Positions 50,792 through 59,805 of a DNA stretch of 64,000 nucleotides are shown in pieces. Every line of letters starts with the position of its first letter. Positions within the stretch are counted from its first letter, which is position 1. The notes beneath the pieces were generated by a model. It was not told the origin of the DNA, made no database searches, and saw only the letters and a list, made by a program, of their open reading frames with translations. Both the position numbers and the translations under genes were made by a program. Origin of the DNA: Pseudazoarcus pumilus (lineage in GTDB: Bacteria > Pseudomonadota > Gammaproteobacteria > Burkholderiales > Rhodocyclaceae); contig NZ_CP025682.1 in assembly GCF_002872475.1 (NCBI RefSeq), positions 2,170,001-2,234,000 of the forward strand, written 5' to 3'.

Positions 50792-51493
50792 TCAACTCCG
50801 CGGCTTCGGGCGCCTGTCCTGCAATGCGCTCAGCGACACCAACAGGTCGCTGAAACGCTCACCCTGCACGGTGACGTGGTCGCGCAGCAGTTGCGCGGCG
50901 CGCTCGCCCTCGCCCGCCACGATGGCCTCGGTGATCGCATTGTGCTCATCGAAGGACGCGCGCACGCGGTCGCGCACATGCAGCTGCATGCGCCGATACG
51001 GGCGCAGGCGACGCTGCAGCGAGCGCGCCTGATCGATCAGGAACTGATTGTGGCTGGCTGCGTAGATCGCCTGGTGGAAGCGCTCGTTGACGTAGAAGTA
51101 GGCATTCGGATCACCGCCGTCGAGCACGCGCTGACTTTCCTCGTGCACGGCCACGAGCTGTTCGCGGTCGGCCGGCGTGAGGCGGCGCGCAGCCACGCGT
51201 GCGCACATCGCCTCCAACTCGGCCATCACCTCGAACATCTCGCACAGGCGCTGAGGTGTAATCTCTACCACGACGGCGCCGCGCCGCGGACGCATCTCGA
51301 CCAGGCCTTCGGAATCGAGCTGGATCAGCGCCTCGCGGATGGGCGTGCGCGACACGCCGAACTCCTCGGCCAGCTCGGATTCGTCCAGACGCATGGCCGG
51401 CGGATACTCGCCGGTAGCGATGCGCTCTTCGATGGTTTCGCGCAGGGTTTCTGAGCGACGAGTCGCTGCGGGGTGGGGTTCGGGACCGTTCAT
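50792..51493 (-). CDS. GntR family regulator with FCD domain, likely of malonate use
   Basis: Repressor-type regulator of 233 residues. The N-terminal winged helix (about 18-75, LDESELAEEFGVSRTPIREAL) is followed by an all-helical FCD domain (about 85-215) with the metal-ligand pattern DxxxH region NERFHQAIYAASHNQ and DEHNAITEAI. It is divergent from dctPQM-mdc, with paired ATACAAA sites between (51566 and 51587). By position it probably represses that locus until malonate or a product is present, as does MdcY, a GntR regulator of malonate genes in Acinetobacter. The inducer is inferred. Confidence 0.85.
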   Translation of the reverse strand: MNGPEPHPAATRRSETLRETIEERIATGEYPPAMRLDESELAEEFGVSRTPIREALIQLDSEGLVEMRPRRGAVVVEITPQRLCEMFEVMAELEAMCARVAARRLTPADREQLVAVHEESQRVLDGGDPNAYFYVNERFHQAIYAASHNQFLIDQARSLQRRLRPYRRMQLHVRDRVRASFDEHNAITEAIVAGEGERAAQLLRDHVTVQGERFSDLLVSLSALQDRRPKPRS

Positions 51494-51561
51494 CGGGTTC
51501 CTGTCCAGCGTCGCGGGCGCGCGCCCGGACCGGTTTGACGAGTCTTCATCTTAGGCTATTC

Positions 51562-51594
51562 TCGTATACAAAAAAGGCTATTTGGAATACAAAC
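51562..51594. promoter_or_regulatory. Putative operator of the GntR regulator
   Basis: Two copies of ATACAAA (51566-51572 and 51587-51593), 21 bases (two helical turns) apart. The first is part of the palindrome GTATAC (51564-51569). FCD-type GntR proteins often bind GTATAC-like sites. It lies 69-101 bases upstream of the GntR start, about 120 before dctP. Confidence 0.5.
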
Positions 51595-51712
51595 TAGCCC
51601 TGCATGCTTGCCCACGGGCATCGGCCGCCCGCCGAAGCGGTCGACGCAAATGCACCAAGCATAGGCGAAGCGGTTTCGGCACGACAACAATATTTCGATT
51701 GGAGACAAAGAC

Positions 51713-52738
51713 ATGACCCGTACCCTACCCGCCGCCCGCAGGGGCTTTCTGCGCACCGCGATGACCGTGGCCGCCGCCGTCACCTTCGGTGCCGGCCTCG
51801 CCGGTCAGGCCTCGGCCCAGGAGACGCTGCGCCTGTCGCACCAGTGGTCGACCAACGACATCCGTCACAAGGTCGCCCAGATCATCGCCGACGAGGTCGA
51901 GAAGGCTGACGTCGGTCTCAAGATCCAGATCTTCCCGAGCCAGTCGCTGTTCAAGGCGCGCGACCAGTGGGGCGCGGCCTCGAGCGGCCGTCTGGACATG
52001 ATGGTGCTGCCGTTGTCCTACGCCGGCGGCCGTCACCCCGAGTTCAACCTCACGCTGATGCCCGGTCTGGTGAAGAACCACGCACACGCCAAGCGCATCA
52101 ACGAATCGGCCTTCATGGACGAGATCGAGAAAATCGCCAACGCCAACGGCGTGGTGACCGTGGCCAAGGGCTGGCTCGCCGGCGGCTTCGCGTCCACCGG
52201 CAAGTGCATCCGCCAGCCCGATGACGTTCAGGGCATGCAGATGCGCGCGGCCGGCAAGGCCTTCGAGCAGATGCTCGCCGGCGCCGGCGCGTCGATCGCC
52301 TCGATGCCCAGCTCCGAGGCCTACAACGCACTGCAGACCGGCGTCATCGACGCGCTCAACACCAGTTCGTCGAGCTTCGTGTCGTATCGCATCTACGAGC
52401 AGGTCAAGTGCTACACACCGGCCGCCGACTACGCGCTGTGGTTCATGTACCAGCCGGTGATGATGTCCAAGCGTGCCTACGACAACCTCAACGACGCGCA
52501 GAAGGCCGCGCTGGCTGCCGCTTCCGAGAAGGCCGAGGCCTATTACGCCGAGGAAGGCGCCAAGGAAGACGCGACCTCGATCGACGTGTTCAAGAAGGCT
52601 GGCATCGAGATCGCGCTGATGACCGAGGCTGACTTCAACGCCTGGCGCAAGCTGGCCGAGCAGACCTCCTACAAGGCCTTCAACGAGGAAGTGAAGGGCG
52701 GCCAGAAGCTGCTCGACCTCGCCCTGTCAGTGGATTGA
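51713..52738 (+). CDS. dctP: TRAP transporter solute-binding protein (likely malonate)
   Basis: Periplasmic binding protein of 341 residues for a TRAP transporter. The signal peptide has twin arginines at 9-10 (ARRGFLRTA), so export by the Tat route is likely. The mature domain begins near QETLRLSHQWS and shows the DctP pattern, including the ligand-binding region around MRAAGKAFEQM and EAYNALQTGVIDALNTS. It heads dctPQM and the malonate decarboxylase genes, so malonate is the likely ligand. A strong hairpin directly follows, which should raise its level over that of the permease. Confidence 0.92.
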   Translation: MTRTLPAARRGFLRTAMTVAAAVTFGAGLAGQASAQETLRLSHQWSTNDIRHKVAQIIADEVEKADVGLKIQIFPSQSLFKARDQWGAASSGRLDMMVLPLSYAGGRHPEFNLTLMPGLVKNHAHAKRINESAFMDEIEKIANANGVVTVAKGWLAGGFASTGKCIRQPDDVQGMQMRAAGKAFEQMLAGAGASIASMPSSEAYNALQTGVIDALNTSSSSFVSYRIYEQVKCYTPAADYALWFMYQPVMMSKRAYDNLNDAQKAALAAASEKAEAYYAEEGAKEDATSIDVFKKAGIEIALMTEADFNAWRKLAEQTSYKAFNEEVKGGQKLLDLALSVD

Positions 52739-52747
52739 CCCCGTCCG

Positions 52748-52779
52748 AGGCCGGCACCCCGCAAGGGTGCCGGCCTTTT
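52748..52779 (+). terminator. Hairpin/attenuator between dctP and dctQ
   Basis: Twelve-base perfect stem AGGCCGGCACCC/GGGTGCCGGCCT with a 5-base loop, followed by TTTT. It lies 9 bases after the dctP stop. A partial terminator here would give much binding protein and less permease. Confidence 0.85.
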
Positions 52780-52805
52780 CGCGTCCGCACTTCCGGAGCA
52801 TCGCA

Positions 52806-53342
52806 ATGCTTCTCTACGTCCGAACCGTGCACGCGCTGTCCCGCCTGTGCGGTCTGGCTGCCGCGACGATGATCGTCGCGTCGGTCCTCATCGTCTGCCA
52901 GCTGGTGTTCATGCGCTACGTGCTCAACGCCTCGACCGTGTGGCAGACCGAAGTGGTGGTCTACCTGATGATTGGCGCGACCCTGGTCGGCATGCCCTAT
53001 GTGCAGCTGATCCGCGGCCACATCAACGTTGACCTGCTGCCCCTGTATCTGCGCACCGGCGCACCGCGCCGACGCCTGTTCGTCGCCTGCGTCGTCCTGC
53101 AGGCGGCTGCCTGCGGCCTCATCGCCTGGTTTGCCGGCCACCTGTGGTTTGAGGCCGTATCCGGCGGCTGGCGCTCCGAATCGGTGTTCGGCACGCCGCT
53201 GTGGATTCCCTACCTGGCCATGCCGTTGGGCTTCGGCCTGCTGGTCCTGCAGTACTTCGCCGACTTGCTCACCGCCATCGGCTGCGACGACCCCTTCGTC
53301 GCACCGGACAAGCGCACACCTGCCGCACAGGGGGAGAACTGA
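52806..53342 (+). CDS. dctQ: TRAP transporter small membrane subunit
   Basis: Four-helix membrane protein of 178 residues. Family features are FMRYVLNASTVWQTEVVVYLM and GHINVDLL. It pairs with DctM for sodium-driven uptake. ATG 52806 follows GGAG by 8 bases. It ends 1 base before the dctM start. Confidence 0.92.
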   Translation: MLLYVRTVHALSRLCGLAAATMIVASVLIVCQLVFMRYVLNASTVWQTEVVVYLMIGATLVGMPYVQLIRGHINVDLLPLYLRTGAPRRRLFVACVVLQAAACGLIAWFAGHLWFEAVSGGWRSESVFGTPLWIPYLAMPLGFGLLVLQYFADLLTAIGCDDPFVAPDKRTPAAQGEN

Positions 53343-53343
53343 C

Positions 53344-54663
53344 ATGGATCCCCTGCTGCTCAGTCTCTTCGTGCTGATCGTCACCGTCGCCGTGCTCTTC
53401 TCCGGTGTGTCGGTGAGCATCGGCCTGATCATCGTCTCGATCTTCTTCATCGTCTGGCAGGACGGCACCTACGGCCTGGCGATCCTGCCCGAGGTGCTGT
53501 TCGGCAAGCTCGACAGCTTCGCCCTGCTGTCGATTCCGATGTTCATCCTGATGGGCGCGGCCGTCGCTTCGTCGCGTGCCGGTGCCGACCTGTACGCGAT
53601 GCTCGAGCGCTGGCTCACGCGCGTGCCCGGCGGTCTGGTGGTGTCCAACCTGGGCGCCTGCGCGCTGTTCTCGGCGATGTCCGGCTCCTCGCCGGCGACC
53701 TGCGCGGCCATCGGCAAGATGGGCATTCCCGAGATGATCAAGCGCGGCTACCCGAAAGGGGTGGCGGCCGGCTCGATCGCGGCCGGCGGCACGCTGGGCA
53801 TCCTGATCCCGCCCAGCGTCACGATGATCGTCTACGGCATCGCCACCGAGACCTCCATCGGCCGACTGTTCCTCGCCGGCATTCTTCCCGGCCTGATGCT
53901 CACGGCCCTGTTCATGGCCTGGGCGATCTGGTCGACCTGGCGTCAGGCCGGCGCCCACGTGGTGGTCTCCAACATCAAGTACACGCTCGCCGAGAAGCTG
54001 GAACTCGCGCCCAAGATCGTGCCTTTCCTGCTGATCATCGTCGGTGTGCTCTATGCACTGTACGGCGGCGTGGCCACGCCCTCCGAGGCGGCGGGCGTGG
54101 GCGCGGCCTTCTGCGTGCTGCTGGCAGTGGTGATCTACGGCATGTGGCGCGGCAAGGCGCTGTTCCACGTGTTCCGCGACTGCACCAAGGAATCGGTGAT
54201 GATCATGGTCATCATCGGCGCCTCGGGCATGTTCGGCTTCATGCTCTCGAGCCTGTACATCACCCAGTCGATCGCCGAGTGGATCATCGACCTGCAGCTC
54301 AATCCCTGGGCGCTGATGGCGATGATCAACCTGTTTTTGCTGTGCGCGGGCTTCTTCCTGCCGCCGGTGGCGGTGATCCTGATGACCGCGCCCATCCTGC
54401 TGCCCATCATCACCGAAGCCGGCTTCGACCCCTACTGGTTCGCCGTGGTGCTGACCATCAACATGGAGATCGGCCTGATCACCCCGCCGGTGGGTCTCAA
54501 CCTGTACGTCATCAACGGCATCGCGCCGGACATCCGCCTGCAGACCATTCTGTGGGGCTCGCTGCCCTACGTCGGCTGCATGGTGCTGGCCATCGTGCTG
54601 CTGTGCATCTTCCCCGGCATCGCGACCTGGTTCCCCGAGTTCCTGATGGGCCCGGCGGTATGA
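53344..54663 (+). CDS. dctM: TRAP transporter large membrane subunit
   Basis: Permease subunit of 439 residues with about 12 helices, belonging to the DctM/IT superfamily. Conserved parts are LLSIPMFILMGAA, FSAMSGSSPATCAAIG, GGTLGILIPPSV, YGIATETSIGRLF, and the last-third GLITPPVGLNLYVINGIA. It couples Na+ flow to solute entry. It is 44 bases upstream of mdcA, likely the same transcript. Confidence 0.94.
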   Translation: MDPLLLSLFVLIVTVAVLFSGVSVSIGLIIVSIFFIVWQDGTYGLAILPEVLFGKLDSFALLSIPMFILMGAAVASSRAGADLYAMLERWLTRVPGGLVVSNLGACALFSAMSGSSPATCAAIGKMGIPEMIKRGYPKGVAAGSIAAGGTLGILIPPSVTMIVYGIATETSIGRLFLAGILPGLMLTALFMAWAIWSTWRQAGAHVVVSNIKYTLAEKLELAPKIVPFLLIIVGVLYALYGGVATPSEAAGVGAAFCVLLAVVIYGMWRGKALFHVFRDCTKESVMIMVIIGASGMFGFMLSSLYITQSIAEWIIDLQLNPWALMAMINLFLLCAGFFLPPVAVILMTAPILLPIITEAGFDPYWFAVVLTINMEIGLITPPVGLNLYVINGIAPDIRLQTILWGSLPYVGCMVLAIVLLCIFPGIATWFPEFLMGPAV

Positions 54664-54706
54664 CGCATCCGGCCCCGGTCTCGGCCGGGGTCGTGGAGAA
54701 ACACGC

Positions 54707-56356
54707 ATGAACGCCAACGATCACCGCTTTCCCGGCACGCCGCGGGCCGAACGCAAGGGCCGCGCGGCGGCGCTGGCGCAGGGACGGCGCGTGGCCGCAG
54801 ACAACGTCACGGCGCTGCTCGAGGCCGTCGTCGAGTGCGGCGACCGCGTCTGCGTCGAGGGCAACAACCAGAAGCAGGCCGACTTCCTCGCCCGCACATT
54901 GGCAGGAGTGGACCCTCAACGCGTGCATGACCTGCATCTGGTGCAGTCGGTCGTCGCCCTGCCCGAGCACGTCGCACTGTTCGAGCGCGGCATCGCCAGT
55001 CAGCTCGACTTCTCATTCTCCGGCCCGCAGGCCACACGGCTCGCATCACTGGTCGAGGAAGGGCGCATTCGCGTCAACGCCATCCACACCTATCTGGAGC
55101 TGTTCGCGCGCTACTTCGTCGATCTCACGCCCAATGTCGCGCTGATCGCGGCCGAAGCGGCGGATGCGCAGGGCAACCTGTACACCGGCCCCAACACCGA
55201 GGACACGCCGGCCATCGTCGAGGCAACGGCCTTTCGCGGCGGCATCGTCATCGCCCAGGTCAATGAAATCCGCGACACCCTGCCGCGCGTCGACATCCCC
55301 GCCGACTGGGTCGATTACGTCGTCGAGGCGCCCACGCCCTACTACATCGAACCGCTGTTCACGCGCGACCCGGCACTGATCTCCGAAATCCAGGTGCTGA
55401 TGGCGATGATGGTCATCCGTGGCATCTACGCGCGCTACGGTGTGACCACGCTCAATCACGGCATCGGCTTCGACACCGCCGCCATCGAGCTGCTGCTGCC
55501 CACCTACGCCGCGCAACTCGGCCTCAAGGGCAGGATCTGCACGCACTGGGCGCTCAACCCGCACCCGGCGCTGATCCCGGCCATCGAGGCCGGCTTCGTG
55601 CACTCGGTACACAGCTTCGGCTCGGAACTGGGCATGGAGGCCTACATCGCCTCGCGACCCGACGTGTTCTTCACCGGTGCGGACGGCTCGATGCGCTCCA
55701 ACCGCGCCTTCTGCCAGGCCGCCGGCCACTACGCCTGCGATCTGTTCATTGGCTCTACGCTGCAGATCGATCTGGCCGGCAACAGCTCGACGGCCACGCG
55801 CGGACGCATCGCCGGCTTCGGCGGCGCCCCCAACATGGGGGCGGACGCTCGCGGACGCCGCCACGAGAGCGCGGCCTGGATCAAGGCCGGCGAGGAAGCG
55901 CGCCAGGGCCGCGACGAGATGCCGCGCGGACGCAAGCTCGTGGTGCAGATGGTCGAGACCTTTCGTGAACACATGGAGCCGGCCTTCGTCGAACGCCTCG
56001 ACGCCTGGGATCTGGCGCGCGACATGGGGCTGTCCAACCCGCCGGTGATGATCTTCGGCGACGACGTCACCCACATCGTCACCGAGGAAGGCATCGCCAA
56101 CCTGCTGCTGTGCCGCGACGCGGGCGAGCGCGAGCAGGCCATCCGCGGCGTCGCCGGCTACACCGCGGTGGGGCTCGCACGCGACCGCGACCGCGTGGCC
56201 GAACTGGAGTCCCGCGGCGTGATCCTGCGCCCCGCGGCGCTGGGCATCTCGCGCCGTCAGGCCAGCCGCGACCTGCTCGCGGCGCGCTCGGTCAAGGATC
56301 TGGTGCGCATCTCGGGCGGTCTGTACGAGCCGCCCAGCCGCTTTCGCAACTGGTGA
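54707..56356 (+). CDS. mdcA: Malonate decarboxylase subunit alpha (malonate:ACP transferase)
   Basis: Alpha subunit of 549 residues. It swaps acetyl for malonyl on the prosthetic group of the MdcC carrier protein, starting the cycle. Family parts include VCVEGNNQKQADFLA, YFVDLTPNVALIAAEAAD, YGVTTLNHGIGFDTAAIELLLPTYA, and the late GRIAGFGGAPNMG. It is the CoA-transferase type fold. It is followed 5 bases later by mdcC, and the operon order A-C-D-E-G-B-H fits known malonate loci. Confidence 0.95.
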   Translation: MNANDHRFPGTPRAERKGRAAALAQGRRVAADNVTALLEAVVECGDRVCVEGNNQKQADFLARTLAGVDPQRVHDLHLVQSVVALPEHVALFERGIASQLDFSFSGPQATRLASLVEEGRIRVNAIHTYLELFARYFVDLTPNVALIAAEAADAQGNLYTGPNTEDTPAIVEATAFRGGIVIAQVNEIRDTLPRVDIPADWVDYVVEAPTPYYIEPLFTRDPALISEIQVLMAMMVIRGIYARYGVTTLNHGIGFDTAAIELLLPTYAAQLGLKGRICTHWALNPHPALIPAIEAGFVHSVHSFGSELGMEAYIASRPDVFFTGADGSMRSNRAFCQAAGHYACDLFIGSTLQIDLAGNSSTATRGRIAGFGGAPNMGADARGRRHESAAWIKAGEEARQGRDEMPRGRKLVVQMVETFREHMEPAFVERLDAWDLARDMGLSNPPVMIFGDDVTHIVTEEGIANLLLCRDAGEREQAIRGVAGYTAVGLARDRDRVAELESRGVILRPAALGISRRQASRDLLAARSVKDLVRISGGLYEPPSRFRNW

Positions 56357-56361
56357 GCACG

Positions 56362-56676
56362 ATGGAAAGACTGCACTACGACATTCCCAGCCACGGCCCG
56401 GCGCGTCGGCGCGATCCGGTGCTCGTCGGCGTGACTGCCTCGGGCAACTGCGAAATCCTCGTCGAGCCGGCCGACGCCCCCGACACCTGCCGCGTGTCGG
56501 TCAACACCTCGGCAATCGGCTTTGGCGAGATCTGGCAGGCCGTGCTGGGTGACTTCGGCCGCCGTCACGCGGCCGGGGGGCTGGCCATCGAGATCAACGA
56601 CGTCGGAGCCACGCCGGCCGTGGTCAGTCTGCGTCTGGACCAGGCGATCGAAGCCTGGGAGGAGGACCATGCCTAA
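56362..56676 (+). CDS. mdcC: Malonate decarboxylase acyl carrier protein (delta)
   Basis: Acyl carrier protein of 104 residues. The attachment site for the 2'-(5''-phosphoribosyl)-3'-dephospho-CoA group is Ser27 in TASGNCEIL, the place of Ser25 in the Klebsiella protein. Its last 8 bases overlap the mdcD start. Confidence 0.92.
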   Translation: MERLHYDIPSHGPARRRDPVLVGVTASGNCEILVEPADAPDTCRVSVNTSAIGFGEIWQAVLGDFGRRHAAGGLAIEINDVGATPAVVSLRLDQAIEAWEEDHA

Positions 56677-57553
56677 GAGTCTCTACGAGGCCTCGGCGCG
56701 CGAGCGCGTGCTCGCCCTGCTCGATGCCGACAGCTTCCATGAATTCGTCCCGCCTTCCGCGCGCGCGACCAGCCCGCACCTGCGCGAACTCGACCAGCCG
56801 GTGGCCTTCGACGACGGGCTGATCGCCGGCGCCGGCACGCTCGACGGCCGCAAGGTGCTCGTCGCCGCGCAGGAAGGCGCCTTCCTCGGTGGCGCGGTGG
56901 GCGAGGTGCACGGCGCCAAGCTGGTCGGCCTGCTGCGCCGCGCCATCACCGAGCGCCCGGCCGCGGTGCTGATCCTGTTCGATTCGGGCGGCGTGCGTCT
57001 GCACGAGGCCAACGCCGGCCTGGTCGCGGTCTCCGAGATCCTGCGCGCAATCTGCGGCGCGCGCGCCGAAGGCGTGCGCGTCGTCGGCCTGATTGGCGGT
57101 GCGGCCGGCTGTTTTGGCGGCACCGGGCTGATCGCACGCTGCTGCGACGCCATCGTGATGAGCGAGGAAGGCCGGCTGGCGATGTCCGGCCCCGAGGTCA
57201 TCGAGACCGTGCACGGCGTCGAGGAATTCGACGCGCGCGACCGCGCGCTGGTGTGGCGCGTGACCGGCGGCAAGCACCGCTACCTGCTGGGCGAGGCCGA
57301 CCGCCTCGTCGACGACGACATCGACGCTTTCCGGGCGGCCGCCATCGAATTGCTCGACGGCCCCTCCGGCCTGGATCTGGACGATGTCGAACGCGAACAT
57401 GCAGTGCTCGCCGCGCGCTGGCAGGCCTACGCCGACTGCGAGGACGCGCCCGATATCTGGCGGCGGCTGGGCATCGAGACGCCCGACGAGATTGCCATGA
57501 TGGACGCCGCCGAGTTCGTCGCAACGGCCGATCTGGCACGGAGGCCGGCATGA
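56669..57553 (+). CDS. mdcD: Malonate decarboxylase subunit beta
   Basis: Carboxyltransferase-like subunit of 294 residues (crotonase fold), which with gamma decarboxylates malonyl-ACP to acetyl-ACP. Seen: RERVLALLDADSFHEF, LVAAQEGAFLGGAVGEVHGAK, DSGGVRLHEANAGL and GGAAGCFGGTGL for the oxyanion region. The start overlaps mdcC by 8 bases; it ends with a 4-base overlap into mdcE (ATGA). Confidence 0.95.
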   Translation: MPKSLYEASARERVLALLDADSFHEFVPPSARATSPHLRELDQPVAFDDGLIAGAGTLDGRKVLVAAQEGAFLGGAVGEVHGAKLVGLLRRAITERPAAVLILFDSGGVRLHEANAGLVAVSEILRAICGARAEGVRVVGLIGGAAGCFGGTGLIARCCDAIVMSEEGRLAMSGPEVIETVHGVEEFDARDRALVWRVTGGKHRYLLGEADRLVDDDIDAFRAAAIELLDGPSGLDLDDVEREHAVLAARWQAYADCEDAPDIWRRLGIETPDEIAMMDAAEFVATADLARRPA

Positions 57554-58266
57554 CGCGCGACGAACTGCTCGATGTCTTCTTCGGCGGCAGCTTCCAGGCC
57601 GACCACGCCGACGATCACTGCTTCACCGGGCGGGCTCGCGTCGGCGACGAGACCGTCACCGTGATCGGCACGGCCGGCCGCGCCGAGGTCGGCGTCGACC
57701 TGTGCCTGCGCATGGCCGCGGCCGTGCTCGAGTGCGTGCGCGAGCGCCCGGGTGAAGCCATCGTTTTCTTCCTCGACACCCAGGGTCAGCGCCTGCGCAG
57801 GCGCGACGAGTTGCTCGGGCTCAACGGTTACATGGCACATCTGGCCAAGTGCTGCGAGGTGGCGCGCCGGCGCGGCCACCCGTTGCTGTCGGTGGTCTAT
57901 GGCGAGGCCGTCTCCGGCGGCTATCTCACCACCGGCATGATGGCCGACGCCTGCTATGCCGTTCGTGATGCCGAAATCAAGGTCATGAACCTGCCGGCGA
58001 TGGCGCGCATCACCAAGGTGCCGCTGGAGCGCCTGGAGGAACTGGCCGGTCGCTCGCCGGTATTCTCGCCCGGCGCCGACAACTATCTGGCGATGGGCCA
58101 TCTGCGCGCGATCTGGAGCGACGACTATACCGCCCGCCTGGCCGCGGCGCTGGCCGACCTGCGCACCGGGCGCCCTGCAGACGACACGCGCATGGACGAC
58201 GGCCTGGCGCGCGGCGGTCGCCGCATGGCCGCGCCCATCGCGGCAGAGGTGGCCGGCCATGATTGA
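57550..58266 (+). CDS. mdcE: Malonate decarboxylase subunit gamma
   Basis: Gamma subunit of 238 residues, partner of beta. Family parts: FFLDTQGQRLRRRDELLGLNGYM, YGEAVSGGYLTTGMMAD, and NLPAMARITKVPLERL. It forms the decarboxylase core with MdcD. It overlaps mdcG by 8 bases. Confidence 0.95.
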   Translation: MTRDELLDVFFGGSFQADHADDHCFTGRARVGDETVTVIGTAGRAEVGVDLCLRMAAAVLECVRERPGEAIVFFLDTQGQRLRRRDELLGLNGYMAHLAKCCEVARRRGHPLLSVVYGEAVSGGYLTTGMMADACYAVRDAEIKVMNLPAMARITKVPLERLEELAGRSPVFSPGADNYLAMGHLRAIWSDDYTARLAAALADLRTGRPADDTRMDDGLARGGRRMAAPIAAEVAGHD

Positions 58267-58945
58267 GCACCGCAGCGCGCGCCACGACCTCGTGTGGCTG
58301 CAGCCGGGCAGCGCATCGCGCGCAACCGCCCTGCCGCTGCCGCCGCTCTCGGCGGACGACGCGATCACGCGACTCGCTGAGTGGATCGACGCCGGCCGGC
58401 CGCTGGTCGTCGCGCGGCAACCGGCACACCTTGCCCCCGGCCGGCTGCGCCTCGGCCTGCCGCTGCCCGCCAGCGAAGGCAAGCTGCGTCTGGCCTTCGA
58501 CGTGCCGCGCGCGGCCGTGCTGCGCGGCGCCCCACCGCCGCCGCTGGCCGCCGTGCCCGAGCATCTGCCACGCCGCTGGCACGCATCGCTCGACGCCCTG
58601 CTCGCCAGTCCGGCGATTCTCGCCGCCAACCCGCGCGTCTTCGGCTCGGCCGCCATGCAGGCCGTCACCGGCATCGAATGCGTGAGCGAGGAATCCGATC
58701 TCGACCTGCTGCTCGCGCCCGCCAGCCGCGAGGCCGCGCTGGCCGCGCTGGCCGCGCTCGCGCACATCGACGCCAGCGGCGTTGGTCCGCGCATCGACGG
58801 CGAGATCGTCGACCCGCACGGTCGCGCGACGAGCTGGCGCGAGCTGGCCGCCGGTGCGGCGAGCATACTCGTCAAGGGACACGACTCGGTCGCGATGACC
58901 GGTCACGCCGAATTCCTCGACGGGCTGGGGGGCGCGGCCGCATGA
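58259..58945 (+). CDS. mdcG: Phosphoribosyl-dephospho-CoA transferase (holo-MdcC synthase)
   Basis: Nucleotidyltransferase of 228 residues that attaches the prosthetic group to the MdcC serine. The nucleotidyltransferase signature FGSAAMQAVTG with EESDLDLLLAP holds the metal-binding Asp pair. The N-terminal RHDLVWLQPG is family-typical. It overlaps mdcE by 8 and mdcB by 4 bases. Confidence 0.93.
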   Translation: MIEHRSARHDLVWLQPGSASRATALPLPPLSADDAITRLAEWIDAGRPLVVARQPAHLAPGRLRLGLPLPASEGKLRLAFDVPRAAVLRGAPPPPLAAVPEHLPRRWHASLDALLASPAILAANPRVFGSAAMQAVTGIECVSEESDLDLLLAPASREAALAALAALAHIDASGVGPRIDGEIVDPHGRATSWRELAAGAASILVKGHDSVAMTGHAEFLDGLGGAAA

Positions 58946-59805
58946 GTACCTTCGCCGCGCACATCGATGCCGCCGCACGCGCGTCGCTGGCCGACGAACT
59001 TGCGCTGTCCCCCAAGCCGGGGCTGGTCACGCCGGACTCGCGCGGCAGCCACGACGACATGGATCACCGCCACTTCGCCGCCAGCATCTCCGCGCTTGCC
59101 GGCTATTTCGGCGACTGCGCGCGTCTGGGCACAGCCGGTGCCGGCTTCGAGGCGCTGCGCGCGCGCGGCATCGAGGCCGAGGCTGCGATGCTGGCCGCCA
59201 CCGGCGGCATCAACACGCATCGCGGCGCGATCTTCACGCTGGGCCTGCTCGCCGCGGCGGCCGGTGCACAGACGCGCGGCAACCGCCCGCTGGCGGTCGA
59301 TCGCCTGGGCGAGCTGATCGCACGCGAGTGGAGCACGGCCATTCTCGCCGCATCCCGCAGTGCCCCGCCCAGCAATGGCGCGCGTGTGCGCGCGGCGCTG
59401 GGCCTGCCCGGCGCGCGCGAACACGCCGCCGGCGGTCTGCCGTTGCTGTTCGACACCGCGCTGCCGGCGCTGCGTCACGCGCGCGCTGCGCTCGGCGACA
59501 CGCCCGCGGCCTCGCTGCACGCGCTGATGAGTACCGTCGCGGTGCTGCCCGACACCACGCTCGCCCATCGCGGCGGGCGCGCGGGCCTTGCGCGCGCGCG
59601 GCTGGCCGCCAACCGTTTCCTCAACGACGGCAGTGTCTTCGCGCCGCTCTGGCGCGAGCGCCTGGCGGAAATCGGCGCGGACTTCGTCTCCCATCGCCTC
59701 AGCCCCGGCGGCAGCGCCGACCTGCTCGCGGCGGCGATGATGCTGCTGCGACTCGAAGGTCTCGGCGTCCGTCCCGCGCAGCGCACCGAGGCGCTGGCCT
59801 CATGA
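58942..59805 (+). CDS. mdcB: Triphosphoribosyl-dephospho-CoA synthase
   Basis: Makes the prosthetic group precursor from ATP and dephospho-CoA. It has 287 residues. Signature parts of the CitG/MdcB family are LSPKPGLVTPDSRGSHDDMDH, GGINTHRGAIFTLGLL, and SHRLSPGGSADLLAAAMML. It overlaps mdcG by 4 bases (ATGA) and mdcH by 4 bases. Confidence 0.94.
   Translation: MSTFAAHIDAAARASLADELALSPKPGLVTPDSRGSHDDMDHRHFAASISALAGYFGDCARLGTAGAGFEALRARGIEAEAAMLAATGGINTHRGAIFTLGLLAAAAGAQTRGNRPLAVDRLGELIAREWSTAILAASRSAPPSNGARVRAALGLPGAREHAAGGLPLLFDTALPALRHARAALGDTPAASLHALMSTVAVLPDTTLAHRGGRAGLARARLAANRFLNDGSVFAPLWRERLAEIGADFVSHRLSPGGSADLLAAAMMLLRLEGLGVRPAQRTEALAS

Noticed and set aside
48227-51454. 1075-codon open frame on the plus strand opposite ccoI and the GntR gene
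   Set aside because: It spans two clear minus-strand genes with known motifs; its product is His/Arg/Ala-rich with no domain.
53269-54717. 482-codon open frame opposite dctM
   Set aside because: Shadow frame, rich in His/Asp/Gln, without any recognisable domain.
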